Source: Actinoplanes sp. NBRC 103695 (GTDB taxonomy: Bacteria; Actinomycetota; Actinomycetes; Mycobacteriales; Micromonosporaceae). From it: a DNA stretch of 64,000 nt. Below the pieces are notes generated by a model. The model made no database searches and was not told the origin of the DNA. It saw nothing but the letters and a program-made list of their open reading frames with translations. Where the stretch lies: the NCBI RefSeq assembly GCF_030269485.1, contig NZ_BSTL01000017.1, forward strand, positions 168,632-232,631. The letters are read 5' to 3'. The position numbers and the translations under genes are program-made. Of the stretch, positions 32,601-40,829 are shown piece after piece; position 1 is the first letter of the stretch; each line of letters begins with the position of its first letter.

Positions 32601-33451
32601 TGGTCGCTCCGGATCTCCACGCGGTCGGCCTCCAGCACGAGCCGCACCCGCCGGGTCAGCTCCAGGGCCGTGCGGTAGTCGCTCGGGATCTGCACCCGCC
32701 CGGCCCGGTCCATCACCGCGTACTCCTCGGCGATCACGTGTTCCTCGCCGTTCTCGTGGGAGGCCGTCCGGCGCAGGACCTCGGAGCTGGTCCGGCCGTC
32801 GCGGATGGCCACCGTCCGCTCGACCCGGCCGCTCACCTCGGGGTCGTGCGTGACGATCACGACGGTGACACCGAACTCGCGGTTGACCGTACGCAAGGCC
32901 TCGAAGACCTCTGCCGAGGTGGCGGTGTCCAGCTCGCCGGTCGGCTCGTCGGCCAGCAGCACCTGCGGCCGGTTGGCCAGAGCCACGGCGATCGCGACCC
33001 GCATCTGCTGGCCGCCGGAGAGCTGACCGGGCCGGCGGTCCGCGCACGCGCCGACGCCGAGGGTGTCCAGCAGCTCGGCGGCCCGCTCCCGCCGTTCCGA
33101 AGCCGGGGTCCGGGCCGCGGTCATCGGCAGGTCGACCATCTGCGCCGCGGTCAGGTAGGGCACCAGGTTGCTCGCGGTCTGCTGCCGGACGAAACCCACG
33201 GTGTGCCGCCGGTAGCGCACCCGGTCGGCGCGGGTCATCGCCAGCAGGTCCCACTCACCCACATGCGCCTTGCCCGCGGTCGGCGCGTCGATGCCGGCCA
33301 GGATGCTCAGCAGCGTCGACTTGCCCGACCCGGAGGCGCCCACCACCGCGATCATCTCGCCGCGGTCCACCGCGAGGTCCAGGCCCTGCAACGCCTGCAC
33401 CTCGATCGAGCCGGTCTGGTAGATGCGCACCAGACTCTCGCAGACGATCAT
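32597..33451 (-). CDS. ABC transporter ATPase with AbrB-like C-terminal tail
   Basis: 284 residues. The first 225 are a LolD/MacB-type ATPase: VGASGSGKSTLL, VRQQTASNLVPYLTAA, LSGGQQMRVAIAVAL, LLADEPTGELD, IVTHDPE. The extra C-terminal part, YAVMDRAGRVQIPSDYR followed by VRLVLEADRVEIR, reads like a swapped-hairpin AbrB/SpoVT fold. It could bind a partner or DNA. ATG 33451 has AAAGGAG five bases upstream. First gene of the exporter operon. Confidence 0.9.
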   Translation of the reverse strand: MIVCESLVRIYQTGSIEVQALQGLDLAVDRGEMIAVVGASGSGKSTLLSILAGIDAPTAGKAHVGEWDLLAMTRADRVRYRRHTVGFVRQQTASNLVPYLTAAQMVDLPMTAARTPASERRERAAELLDTLGVGACADRRPGQLSGGQQMRVAIAVALANRPQVLLADEPTGELDTATSAEVFEALRTVNREFGVTVVIVTHDPEVSGRVERTVAIRDGRTSSEVLRRTASHENGEEHVIAEEYAVMDRAGRVQIPSDYRTALELTRRVRLVLEADRVEIRSDQ

Positions 33452-33473
33452 GGCTCTCCTTTATCGAGCCGGA

Positions 33474-33502
33474 ATCCTCGTGCCGATGATCGCAGCCGTC
33501 AA
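33474..33502 (-). promoter_or_regulatory. Candidate promoter of the ABC exporter operon (TTGACG-17-GAGGAT)
   Basis: On the minus strand TTGACG (33502-33497) and GAGGAT (33479-33474) are spaced by 17 bp, 23 bp before the ATG at 33451. The -35 box is close to consensus; the -10 is weaker. Just upstream, TGATCATGATCA (33521-33532) is a perfect 12-bp palindrome that could bind a regulator. Confidence 0.45.
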
Positions 33503-33539
33503 GTCGAACCTCTTTACCGTTGATCATGATCACCCACGC

Positions 33540-33665
33540 CGGCGGCCGGATGCCGGCTACGCCTGTCTCCGCTCGGAGCGGCTGGGGGAGCGGTTCGCCC
33601 GGGAGTTCGCCGCAGGCGCCGCGCTGACCCCGGGGGAGGCGTTCACCGCGGCCGGAAGCTCCTGA
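33540..33665 (+). pseudogene. Probable C-terminal remnant of a LuxR/SARP-type ATPase regulator
   Basis: The frame ending at the TGA at 33663 reads GYACLRSERLGERFAREF and then AAGAALTPGEAFTAAGSS. This is the shape of the last residues of large TPR/ATPase regulators (RLG-x-RF-xx-x(W/F)AxGRALxxxEA). No such gene precedes it: the bases before 33540 form the promoter of the exporter operon. It overlaps the kinase gene's 3' end by 23 bp. Most likely debris of a deleted gene; a chance match is possible. Confidence 0.3.
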
Positions 33666-35133
33666 AGATCAGGTCGAGGTCGTCGCGCGCGCCGGCCCAG
33701 GAGGAGTCGGAGGTCTGCCACCAGATGCCGTAGGCCTGCTTCTTCGAGGTGACGAAGCCGCGGTTGTTCACGTGCTGCCGGGTGCCCGAGCCGTTGAAGG
33801 TGAACTCCCAGTCGGCCGCCTTCTGGAAGTAGTCGACCTTCTGGATGTGGATCTGGCGGTAGCCCGGGAAGTCGCCGCGGCCCTTGCGGTACTCGGCCTT
33901 GCCTTTCCAGTCGGCGACCGGGTCGGGCTGCGGCGTGCGGGTCTGGCCGATGCCGAGCACCCGTCCGTCACCCCGGAAGTAGACCATCGTGCCCTCCTCC
34001 GAGCGGTTCCAGCCCTCGGGCACGTACACCCGGAAGCCGGTCGGGTCCTTGTAGTCGCGCCAGCCGGCGGGCAGCTTGGGCAGGGCGCTGCCGGTGGGGG
34101 CCGCCGAAGCGGGAGCGGAAGCAGGCGTCGAGGCGGGAGCCGAGCCGGGCGGGTCGGCGGGCGCGGAGGAAGGCGGCCCCGCTGACGGTACGAGCGCCGG
34201 TGCCGCGGCGGGGGGCTTCTGCGGCTGCCGGGGTGACGAGATCGCCCACATGGCCACGGCGGCCGCCGCGATGAGCACGACCGTCGCCGCCGCGAGCCAG
34301 AACGGCCATCGGCGCCGGGCCGGCCGGGCCAGCACCGCGCGCAGCCGGCGTCGCGCCTCGGCGGCGTCGATCCGCTTCTCCGGGTCCTTGCGCAGCAGCC
34401 CTTCGATCGCCGGGAGGAGCGCGCCGGCCTGCTGCATCGGCTCGGGTTCGTCGGCGGCGATCGCGGTGACGGTCTCCATGACCGAGGCCCTCTGGTACGG
34501 CGGACGCCCCTCGACCGCCGCGTACAGGGTGGCACCGAGCGACCACAGGTCGCAGGACTCCCCGGCATGACCGTCGCGGATCCGTTCCGGGGCCATGTAC
34601 TGCGGCGATCCCACCACGAGGCCGGAGCTGGTGGCGATGCTCTCGCCGTCCACCGCGGCCACCCCGAAGTCGGTGAGCACGACCCGGCCGTCGTCGGCGA
34701 GGAGCACGTTGGCCGGTTTGACGTCGCGATGGCGTACGCCCGCCGAGTGCGCCGAGGAGAGGGCGGCGAGCACCGCGAGGCCGACCCGCGCGGCCTGTTC
34801 CGGCGGCATCGGCCCGTCGGCGTCCAGCACCTGCTGCAGCGAGCGCGACGGCACGTACTCCATGACGATCCACGCGCGGCCGTCGGTCTCGAAAGCGTCG
34901 TAGACCCGGACCACGTTCTCGTGGCTGAGCCGGGCGCTGGCCCGGGCCTCGAGCAGCATGTGCCGGCGTAGCGAGTCGCGGTCGTCCATCTCGTCCGGCA
35001 GCAGGATCTCCTTGACCGCGACGTCGCGGTCGAGCGTCTCGTCGCGGGCGAGCCAGACCCGGCCCATGCCGCCGGCGCCGAGCTCCCGGCCGAGGCGGTA
35101 CCGGTCCTGGACGGTGGCAGGCCGGGTAGTCAT
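33643..35133 (-). CDS. Membrane-anchored Ser/Thr protein kinase with extracellular domain
   Basis: 496 residues. PknB-type kinase domain: GAGGMG at 19-24, Lys41 in VAVKEI, HRDVKPAN at 135-142, DFG at 155-157, and the VGSPQYMAPER activation segment. After about residue 300 come one membrane helix (FWLAAATVVLIAAAAVAMW), a Pro/Ala/Ser-rich linker and an extracellular domain (DPTGFRVYVPEGW, YFRGDGRVLGIGQT) found in several actinobacterial kinases. Catalytic residues are intact. ATG 35133 is used because kinase homology begins ten residues later. Targets unknown. Confidence 0.92.
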   Translation of the reverse strand: MTTRPATVQDRYRLGRELGAGGMGRVWLARDETLDRDVAVKEILLPDEMDDRDSLRRHMLLEARASARLSHENVVRVYDAFETDGRAWIVMEYVPSRSLQQVLDADGPMPPEQAARVGLAVLAALSSAHSAGVRHRDVKPANVLLADDGRVVLTDFGVAAVDGESIATSSGLVVGSPQYMAPERIRDGHAGESCDLWSLGATLYAAVEGRPPYQRASVMETVTAIAADEPEPMQQAGALLPAIEGLLRKDPEKRIDAAEARRRLRAVLARPARRRWPFWLAAATVVLIAAAAVAMWAISSPRQPQKPPAAAPALVPSAGPPSSAPADPPGSAPASTPASAPASAAPTGSALPKLPAGWRDYKDPTGFRVYVPEGWNRSEEGTMVYFRGDGRVLGIGQTRTPQPDPVADWKGKAEYRKGRGDFPGYRQIHIQKVDYFQKAADWEFTFNGSGTRQHVNNRGFVTSKKQAYGIWWQTSDSSWAGARDDLDLIFRSFRPR

Positions 35134-35402
35134 GAAGCTTGATGTACCCGGGCCGCGCCCGGTCCACGCGGCCGGAGCGGAAATCTTACCGATCGGTGGC
35201 ACACCCGCACCGGCCCCCGACGCGCCCATCCGGACCGCGCGGCACCCCGTAACAGGTCACGGCCGTCCCACCCCGGGGTCGTGCCTGCCATCGACGAGGA
35301 ATCCGGACGAGAGCGGGAGTCCACAAGGTGAGACTGGCGGCGCCGGCGGCGGCAAGGACTCCGCGGAAGCGCGGATCCCGTCCAATCTGGCCGGTGACGA
35401 TA
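35134..35402. other. Intergenic region, divergent kinase / secreted protein
   Basis: About 270 bp between the kinase start and the hairpin at 35403. Open frames here have no ribosome-binding site and no recognisable sequence. I see no gene, only the presumed upstream region of the kinase. Control elements for the secreted protein lie further right. Confidence 0.5.
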
Positions 35403-35432
35403 GGGCGGGGTCGTTCCGATGCGACCCCGCCC
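35403..35432. terminator. Perfect 11-bp hairpin upstream of the secreted-protein promoter
   Basis: GGGCGGGGTCG (35403-35413) and CGACCCCGCCC (35422-35432) pair perfectly around an 8-base loop. It lies 27 bp before the -35 box. It may insulate the promoter from upstream transcription or be a protein-binding site; there is no T-tract. Confidence 0.5.
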
Positions 35433-35459
35433 AACTTTCGCCACACGAAGCAAAAGTTA

Positions 35460-35488
35460 TGGACATCTATTCGAAACAAGCCTAACCT
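35460..35488 (+). promoter_or_regulatory. Candidate promoter TGGACA-17-TAACCT
   Basis: TGGACA at 35460-35465 and TAACCT at 35483-35488 have the ideal 17-bp spacing, in an A/T-rich island rare in this window. Transcription would start near 35495, about 35 bp before the ATG at 35530. Confidence 0.5.
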
Positions 35489-35496
35489 TTCTGCCC

Positions 35497-35512
35497 ATCG
35501 ACATATGTCGAT
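35497..35512. promoter_or_regulatory. Perfect 16-bp palindrome ATCGACATATGTCGAT at the predicted start site
   Basis: All 16 bases are symmetric. It lies just downstream of the -10 box, where a bound repressor would block initiation or escape, and upstream of the GGAGGG ribosome-binding site. It is a strong operator candidate for the 1117-residue secreted protein; the binding protein is unknown. Confidence 0.6.
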
Positions 35513-35529
35513 CGGATGCTGGAGGGTCC

Positions 35530-38500
35530 ATGAAGAGACTCGTTCTGCTGTCAGCCGCGGCCGTCGTCGCCGCCCTTCTTCCCGCACTCCCGGCGCAGGC
35601 CGCCGTCCCACCCCAGGAACCCGGCGTCACGCTGCGGACTTTCGACCTGCAGACCGCGCGCACCGCGATCTGCCAGCTGAAACCCGGCCAGACCCCGAAC
35701 GTCGACAAGTTGATGCCGACGATCAACTGGACCACCGCGGCGGACTTCGGCGTCGAGGACAACTTCCAGACCGAGGCGATCGGCAACATCAACATCACCT
35801 CGGCCGGGACGTACGGCTTCCGCCTCACCAGCGACGACGGATCCCGGCTGCTGATCGACGACGCACTGGTGATCAACAACGACGGCCTGCACGGCGCCAC
35901 CGCCGTGGAGGGCGCCGCCAACCTGACCACCGGATACCACTCGCTGCACATCGACTTCTTCGAGCAGGGCGGCGGCCAGCAGCTCACCCTCGAATGGCGG
36001 CCACCGGGAGCGAGCGCGTACGCCCTGGTCCCGAACTCGGTGCTGAGCACCGACTCCGGCGTGGTCCGGGTGACCGCCCCCGGCCGCAAGGAGTGCGAGG
36101 CCTCCGGGGACAGCCCGGGCGACGGCCTGCCGCTGACCTCGGTGCACCCCGGCTACACACTGACCAACCTGCGCCCGTCCGGCTTCCAGCCGCAGGTCAG
36201 CGCGATGGACTGGTTCCCCGACGGCCGCCTGGCCATCGCCACCTGGGGCGGTCAGGAGACCAGCGTCGGTGAGGTCTACGTCCTCAGCAACGTCACCGGG
36301 GCCACATCACCCAGCCAGGTCACGTACCGCCGGATCGCCACCGGCCTGCGCGAGCCGATGGGCCTGAAGATCGTCGACGGGAAGATCTACGTCTCCCAGA
36401 AGCACGAGCTGACCGAGCTCAACGACACCAACGGCGACGGCGTCATCGACCAGTTCCGCCGGGTCGCCACCTGGCCCTTCGACGGCAACTTCCACGAGTT
36501 CGCCTTCGGGCTGCTCTACCAGGACGGGTTCTTCTACCTGAACCTGTCGGTGTCGATCAACCTGGGCGGCGCGACCACCGAGCCGCAGGGCTCGCCCAAC
36601 CGCGGCACCACGCTGAAGATCAACCGGTCGACCGGCGCGGTGCAGTACGTCGCCGGCGGCCTGCGCACCCCCAACGGCATCGGCTACGGGCCCGAGGGCG
36701 ACATCTTCGTCCTCGACAACCAGGGCGGATGGCTGCCCGCGTCGAAGCTTGTCCAGGTCAAGCAGGACCGGTTCTTCGGCCACTACACCAACCCGGACGG
36801 CCCGTTCGACAACCAGCCGGTCACCCAGCCGGTTCTCTGGCTGCCGCAGAACGAGATCGCCAACTCGCCGAGCACCCCGGTGATGCTCAGCGCCGGGCCG
36901 TACGCCGGTCAGATGCTCTTCGGCGACGTCACCTACGGCGGTCTGCAACGCGCGTACCTGGAGAAGGTCAACGGCCAGTACCAGGGCGCGGTCTTCCGGC
37001 TCACCCAGGGCCTGGAGATGGGCGTGGTGCGGCTCAGCCAAGGTCCGGACGGCGCGCTCTACGTCGGCGGGCTCGGCGCGGGCGGCAACTGGGGCCAGGA
37101 GGGCAAGCTGACGTACGGCCTGCAGAAGCTCACGCCGAACAGCACCAGCGCCTTCGACATCAAGGCCATGCGGGCGATCGCCGACGGGTTCGAGTTCGAG
37201 TACACCCAGCCGGTCTCGACGGCGACCGCGGCACAGCTGGCCTCGCGCTACCGGGCCAAGCAGTGGCGGTACGTCTCCACCCCGGCGTACGGCGGCCCGA
37301 AGGTCGACGAGGAGAACCTGACGGTCACCTCGGCGACGCTGTCCAGCGATCGGCTCAAGGTGACGCTCAAGCTCGGCGGGCTCAAGCCCGGCCGGGTCGT
37401 GCACGTCCGCTCGCCGCGCCCGTTCACCTCGACGTCCGGCACGTCGCTGTGGAGCACCGAGGCCTGGTACACGCTGAACAGCCTGGTCGACGGCACCACG
37501 CTGAAGACCGGTCAGGTGGAGGCCGAGAACTCCGGGCTCAGCGGCAGCGCGGGCGTGGCCTCCGACCACTCCGGGTACACCGGTTCGGGCTTCGTCGCCG
37601 GGCTCGGCTCGGCCGGCGCGGCGGCCACCTTCACCGTGAACGTGCCGACAGCCGGCTCGTACCCGTTGTCGCTGCGCTTCAGCAACGGCCCGAACCCGGC
37701 GCCGGGCGCCAAGACGATCAGCCTCTACGTCAACGGTACGAAGATCCGGCAGATCAGCCTCGCCGACACCGGCAACTGGGACACCTGGGCGGCCAAGGCC
37801 GACACCGTCACCCTGCGGGCCGGCGGCAACACGGTCGCGTACAAGGTGGACTCCGGCGACAACGGCAACGTCAACCTGGACAGCCTGACCGTCGGTGGCG
37901 GCGCCGCCGCGGCCGGCTCGGGGACCGGAACCATCACCGGCATCGCCGGGAAGTGCCTGGACGTGGACGGCGCGAAGACCGCCGACAAGACCAAGATCCA
38001 GCTGTACACCTGCAACAACTCGACCGCGCAGAGCTGGACCCGGGAGGGCGACACGCTGCGGGCGCTCGGCAAGTGCCTGGACATCGACAACAGCGGCACC
38101 GCGGACGGCACCAAGGTGCAGCTGTACACCTGCAACAACAGCGCCGCGCAGCGATGGCAGGCGCAGGCCAACGGCTCGCTGCTCAACCCGCAGTCCGGCA
38201 AGGTCCTCGACGTGGCCGGCGGGGCGACCGCGGACGGCACCCAGATCCAGATCTACGGTTGGGCCGACGTGGCGCAGCAGCGCTGGACGCACAACGGGAC
38301 CAGCCGGGTCACGCTGTTCGACGGCGGCAACCTGAACGCCTTCCAGAACTCCGACGGCAGCGCGGTGACCTGGCCGATCTCCGGCGGCTCGGCCGAGGTG
38401 CTCGGCGGGGACATCCGGACCAAGCAGCAGTACGGCGACTTCAAGCTGCACGTCGAGTTCTGGCTGCCGAACCTGCCCTCCGACGTGACGGGCCAGCAGC

Positions 38501-38883
38501 GCGCCAACAGCGGCGTCTACCTGCAGGACCGGTACGAGCTGCAGGTCCTCGACACGTTCGGCAAGGCGGTCCTGGCCAACGACGACAGCGCCGCCATCTA
38601 CCAGAAGCGGGCGGCCACCAGCAACGCCGGCACCGCGCCCGAGACGTGGCAGACCTATGACGTCACGTTCCGGGCGGCTCGCTGGAACGGCTCCACGAAG
38701 ACCGAGAACGCCCGGGCCACCGTGGTGTGGAACGGCGTGACCGTGCACAACAACATCGAGATCGACGGCCCGACCGGGGCAGGCGCGGCGGAGAGCGCGG
38801 CCGCCCTGCCGATCCGCCTCCAGGACCACGGCGACGCCGGCGCCAACGTCCGCTACCGCAACATCTGGATCGAGCCCTCCTGA
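35530..38883 (+). CDS. Secreted multidomain carbohydrate-active protein (PA14, beta-propeller, CBM, ricin, DUF1080)
   Basis: 1117 residues, ribosome-binding site GGAGGG four bases before ATG. Domains in order: signal peptide 1-24; PA14-like domain about 40-165 (TSAGTYGFRLTSDDGSRLLI); PQQ/sorbosone-dehydrogenase-like propeller about 215-540 (MDWFPDGRLAIATWGG, GLREPMGLKIVDGKIYV); a linker; CBM6/35-like domain about 660-790 (GQVEAENSGLSG); ricin-type lectin about 797-922 with QxW repeats (AQSW, AQRW, QQRW); and a DUF1080/3-keto-disaccharide-hydrolase-like domain 929-1117 (VTLFDGGNLNAF, NSGVYLQDRYELQVLDTFG). It probably binds and oxidises or hydrolyses an external glycan. No membrane anchor. Followed by a strong terminator. 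Confidence 0.85.
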   Translation: MKRLVLLSAAAVVAALLPALPAQAAVPPQEPGVTLRTFDLQTARTAICQLKPGQTPNVDKLMPTINWTTAADFGVEDNFQTEAIGNINITSAGTYGFRLTSDDGSRLLIDDALVINNDGLHGATAVEGAANLTTGYHSLHIDFFEQGGGQQLTLEWRPPGASAYALVPNSVLSTDSGVVRVTAPGRKECEASGDSPGDGLPLTSVHPGYTLTNLRPSGFQPQVSAMDWFPDGRLAIATWGGQETSVGEVYVLSNVTGATSPSQVTYRRIATGLREPMGLKIVDGKIYVSQKHELTELNDTNGDGVIDQFRRVATWPFDGNFHEFAFGLLYQDGFFYLNLSVSINLGGATTEPQGSPNRGTTLKINRSTGAVQYVAGGLRTPNGIGYGPEGDIFVLDNQGGWLPASKLVQVKQDRFFGHYTNPDGPFDNQPVTQPVLWLPQNEIANSPSTPVMLSAGPYAGQMLFGDVTYGGLQRAYLEKVNGQYQGAVFRLTQGLEMGVVRLSQGPDGALYVGGLGAGGNWGQEGKLTYGLQKLTPNSTSAFDIKAMRAIADGFEFEYTQPVSTATAAQLASRYRAKQWRYVSTPAYGGPKVDEENLTVTSATLSSDRLKVTLKLGGLKPGRVVHVRSPRPFTSTSGTSLWSTEAWYTLNSLVDGTTLKTGQVEAENSGLSGSAGVASDHSGYTGSGFVAGLGSAGAAATFTVNVPTAGSYPLSLRFSNGPNPAPGAKTISLYVNGTKIRQISLADTGNWDTWAAKADTVTLRAGGNTVAYKVDSGDNGNVNLDSLTVGGGAAAAGSGTGTITGIAGKCLDVDGAKTADKTKIQLYTCNNSTAQSWTREGDTLRALGKCLDIDNSGTADGTKVQLYTCNNSAAQRWQAQANGSLLNPQSGKVLDVAGGATADGTQIQIYGWADVAQQRWTHNGTSRVTLFDGGNLNAFQNSDGSAVTWPISGGSAEVLGGDIRTKQQYGDFKLHVEFWLPNLPSDVTGQQRANSGVYLQDRYELQVLDTFGKAVLANDDSAAIYQKRAATSNAGTAPETWQTYDVTFRAARWNGSTKTENARATVVWNGVTVHNNIEIDGPTGAGAAESAAALPIRLQDHGDAGANVRYRNIWIEPS

Positions 38884-38896
38884 CCCGTACGACGAG

Positions 38897-38928
38897 GGAC
38901 GGCGCCGGCCTCAGGGCCGGCGCCGTCC
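38897..38928. terminator. Strong 14-bp GC hairpin terminator after the secreted protein
   Basis: GGACGGCGCCGGCC (38897-38910) pairs perfectly with GGCCGGCGCCGTCC (38915-38928) around a TCAG loop, starting 13 bp after the stop. No T-tract, as usual in high-GC actinomycetes. Confidence 0.8.
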
Positions 38929-39221
38929 GCCGTTCCGGGCACCTGCCGGGGTCTCGTCCAGCCTTGATGCCGGTGTTTCCGCTGAGTATGGAGCCGGGTG
39001 CCTGCTCGTCGTCGCTGCTGCGGCTTGTGGTGGTCGTGGGGTTCGGCTTGGGTTTGCCAGGCGTCCGGGTGCCTGCTCGCCGTTGCTGCCGCCGCTCGCG
39101 GCCGTGGGTGGGCGCTGCCGACGCTCGCGGCCGTGGGTGGGCGCGGTCGGTGGTAGGAGCGGACGCGGGTGGTAGGACCTGGCGCGAGTGGTGGGACAGG
39201 GCGGTATCGGGGTCGAAATAC
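38929..39221. repeat. Diverged copies of the 61-bp repeat family, no gene seen
   Basis: About 39055-39110 contains, on the opposite strand to 11089-11344, the block GCCAGGCGTCCGGGTGCC followed by CTGCCGCCGCTCGCGG. A CTCGCGGCCGTGGGTGGGCG segment occurs twice (about 39095 and 39123). GGTGGTAGGA occurs twice near 39150-39178, linking this to the CTCCTACCACC array at 10925. No credible coding sequence. Confidence 0.6.
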
Positions 39222-39266
39222 CGCGCTGAGCTACCACGGTTCGCGGGCGTGGTAGCTCAGCGCGGG
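39222..39266. repeat. Perfect 17-bp inverted repeat GTGGTAGCTCAGCGCGG
   Basis: CCGCGCTGAGCTACCAC (39222-39238) and GTGGTAGCTCAGCGCGG (39250-39266) are exact inverted copies around an 11-base loop. The arm contains the same 15-mer as 4554 and the 10824 array. It lies between the convergent genes ending at 38883 and 39639. Confidence 0.92.
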
Positions 39267-39363
39267 GGAACCTCGGTGGATGGCGCCCGGTCCTACCACC
39301 GGTGGCCCGGTGTCGGCGGCTCGCAAAGGCTGGGCCGTCAACGCCGCGACCGCCGCCGCCTTC

Positions 39364-39458
39364 AGCTACCACTGCCGTGCCCGGCTACCACTGCCGTGCC
39401 CGGCTACCACTGCCGTGCCCGGCTACCACTGCCGTGCCCGGCTACCACTGCCGTGCCC
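39364..39458. repeat. 19-bp tandem array, five units (GGCTACCACTGCCGTGCCC)
   Basis: Units start at 39364, 39383, 39402, 39421 and 39440; only the first base of unit one differs. Period 19 bp as in the other two arrays, with the shared CTACCAC and CGTGCCC blocks. Confidence 0.92.
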
Positions 39459-39540
39459 GGCTACCACCGCGAGCGGCGGCAGCGACGGCGAGCAGGCACC
39501 CGGGGGGCCTGGCAGACCCGGCCCGACCCCATACCCAGCG
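39459..39540. repeat. Single copy of the ~61-bp repeat after the 19-bp array
   Basis: Begins CTACCACCGCGAGCGGCGG and continues with the CCGGGGGGCCTGGCAGACC block. The order, TACCAC array then this repeat, is the same as at 10925-11344, so both clusters are copies of one composite element. The last 100 bp to 39638 are unassigned; ACCGGCAAG occurs twice. Confidence 0.75.
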
Positions 39541-39638
39541 GAAACGCCGGCAGTGGCGCTGCTTACCGGCAAGGTCGGCGGTGGCGCCGCCTACCGGCAA
39601 GCCGGCCGATCAGACCTTCACCATGAACGGTCTCGGGG

Positions 39639-40829
39639 CTAGGTGAGGGGCTTCCAGGTGCCCTGGTCGGCGAGCTTGGCGAACTTCAGCTCGCGGAGGA
39701 TGCGCCGCACGTCGTCCATCGACAGGCCCTTGCCGACCTTCTGGAACTCGGCGAAGTACTCGCGGTCGATCAGCATCGTGCAGTAGCCGTTGACGTCGGC
39801 GCACTTCATGGACCCGCCGGTGGCCGGCGTGTTGCTCGTCTTCGGCTTGCCGTGGAAGATCCGCAGCTGTCCGCCGCCGGGGTAGGTGTCCACCGGTTGG
39901 ACCAGGTCCGCGCCGGTCCGCAGCTTCCTGTCGAGGTAGACGGTGGAGACGATGTCGTTGTCGTCGGCGGCGTACTGCTCCGCGGCGGTCACCCGCCAGC
40001 CGTCCGGCAGCCAGCCGAACGTGTACGGCGCCCGGATCGGCTGGGCGGCCTGCGGCTTCAGCGCGTCGATGATCGCCAGGGTCTCGTCCCGGCTGAGCGG
40101 CGGCCGGCTGGTCCACGGCACGAACGTCGCCCAGGCCGTCCCGTCGAATTTCCAGGCGACGGCCGTACGGTTGAAGAGCTCGGTCTTGATGCTCGGGTCG
40201 TTCGGCTTCATCCGCGGGTTCGCCCTGAGCTTCGCCCGCATGTCCGCGAGGACCGGCAGCTTGTAGGTGAGCTGCCGCTCGAGGCCCGGGCGGCCGGCCA
40301 CGGTGACGTCCGTGGCGGGCCCGTAGATCTCGCTGGGGACCTCGGAGACGCCGAACTGCTTGATGTCGTACGCGCCCGGGCGGTAGAGGACGATGTACCC
40401 CTCCGGGAACGGGTACGGCACCCCGTCCACCTCCATCGTCTCGCCGTCCCGGTAGACCGGGATCTGCTGGTAGCCGTAGGTCGCCGCGCTGGCCGGGCCG
40501 ACCTGGAACTTACCCACCCGGGACGTGCCGACGGTGACCTCCAGCTTCGCCGGCTGGGTGAAGTTCTTCGGCGCCGCCGCTTTCGACGGGGCGGGGGTGG
40601 CGGCGGCCGGCGGGCTCGGGCTCTGGGCGCGGGGGATCGAACCGGTGATCCCGGCGACCACCGCGACCGTCACGATGGCAGCGCCGCCCGCCCCGGCGAC
40701 GGCGGCCCACCGGCGCCGGGCCTGGATCCGGCGGGCGCCGGTGATGATGTCCGCGGTGCTGGTCCGCGGTGCGGGGGCACCCTCCTGGACGGACTCAAGC
40801 ACGTCCTCGATGCGATACGACACGGTCAT
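39639..40829 (-). CDS. Membrane-anchored protein downstream of a SigE-type sigma gene
   Basis: 396 residues. A cytoplasmic segment of about 45 residues, one membrane helix (WAAVAGAGGAAIVTVAVVAGIT, about 41-62), a Pro/Ala linker and a roughly 300-residue extracellular part (GYIVLYRPGAYDIKQFG, YTFGWLPDGWRV, two Cys in MKCADVNGYC that may form a disulfide). The topology and position, overlapping the sigma gene's 3' end by 35 bp, fit a sensor or anti-sigma-like partner, common for SigE-type factors in this group. No anti-sigma zinc motif is visible. Family otherwise unknown. Confidence 0.65.
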   Translation of the reverse strand: MTVSYRIEDVLESVQEGAPAPRTSTADIITGARRIQARRRWAAVAGAGGAAIVTVAVVAGITGSIPRAQSPSPPAAATPAPSKAAAPKNFTQPAKLEVTVGTSRVGKFQVGPASAATYGYQQIPVYRDGETMEVDGVPYPFPEGYIVLYRPGAYDIKQFGVSEVPSEIYGPATDVTVAGRPGLERQLTYKLPVLADMRAKLRANPRMKPNDPSIKTELFNRTAVAWKFDGTAWATFVPWTSRPPLSRDETLAIIDALKPQAAQPIRAPYTFGWLPDGWRVTAAEQYAADDNDIVSTVYLDRKLRTGADLVQPVDTYPGGGQLRIFHGKPKTSNTPATGGSMKCADVNGYCTMLIDREYFAEFQKVGKGLSMDDVRRILRELKFAKLADQGTWKPLT

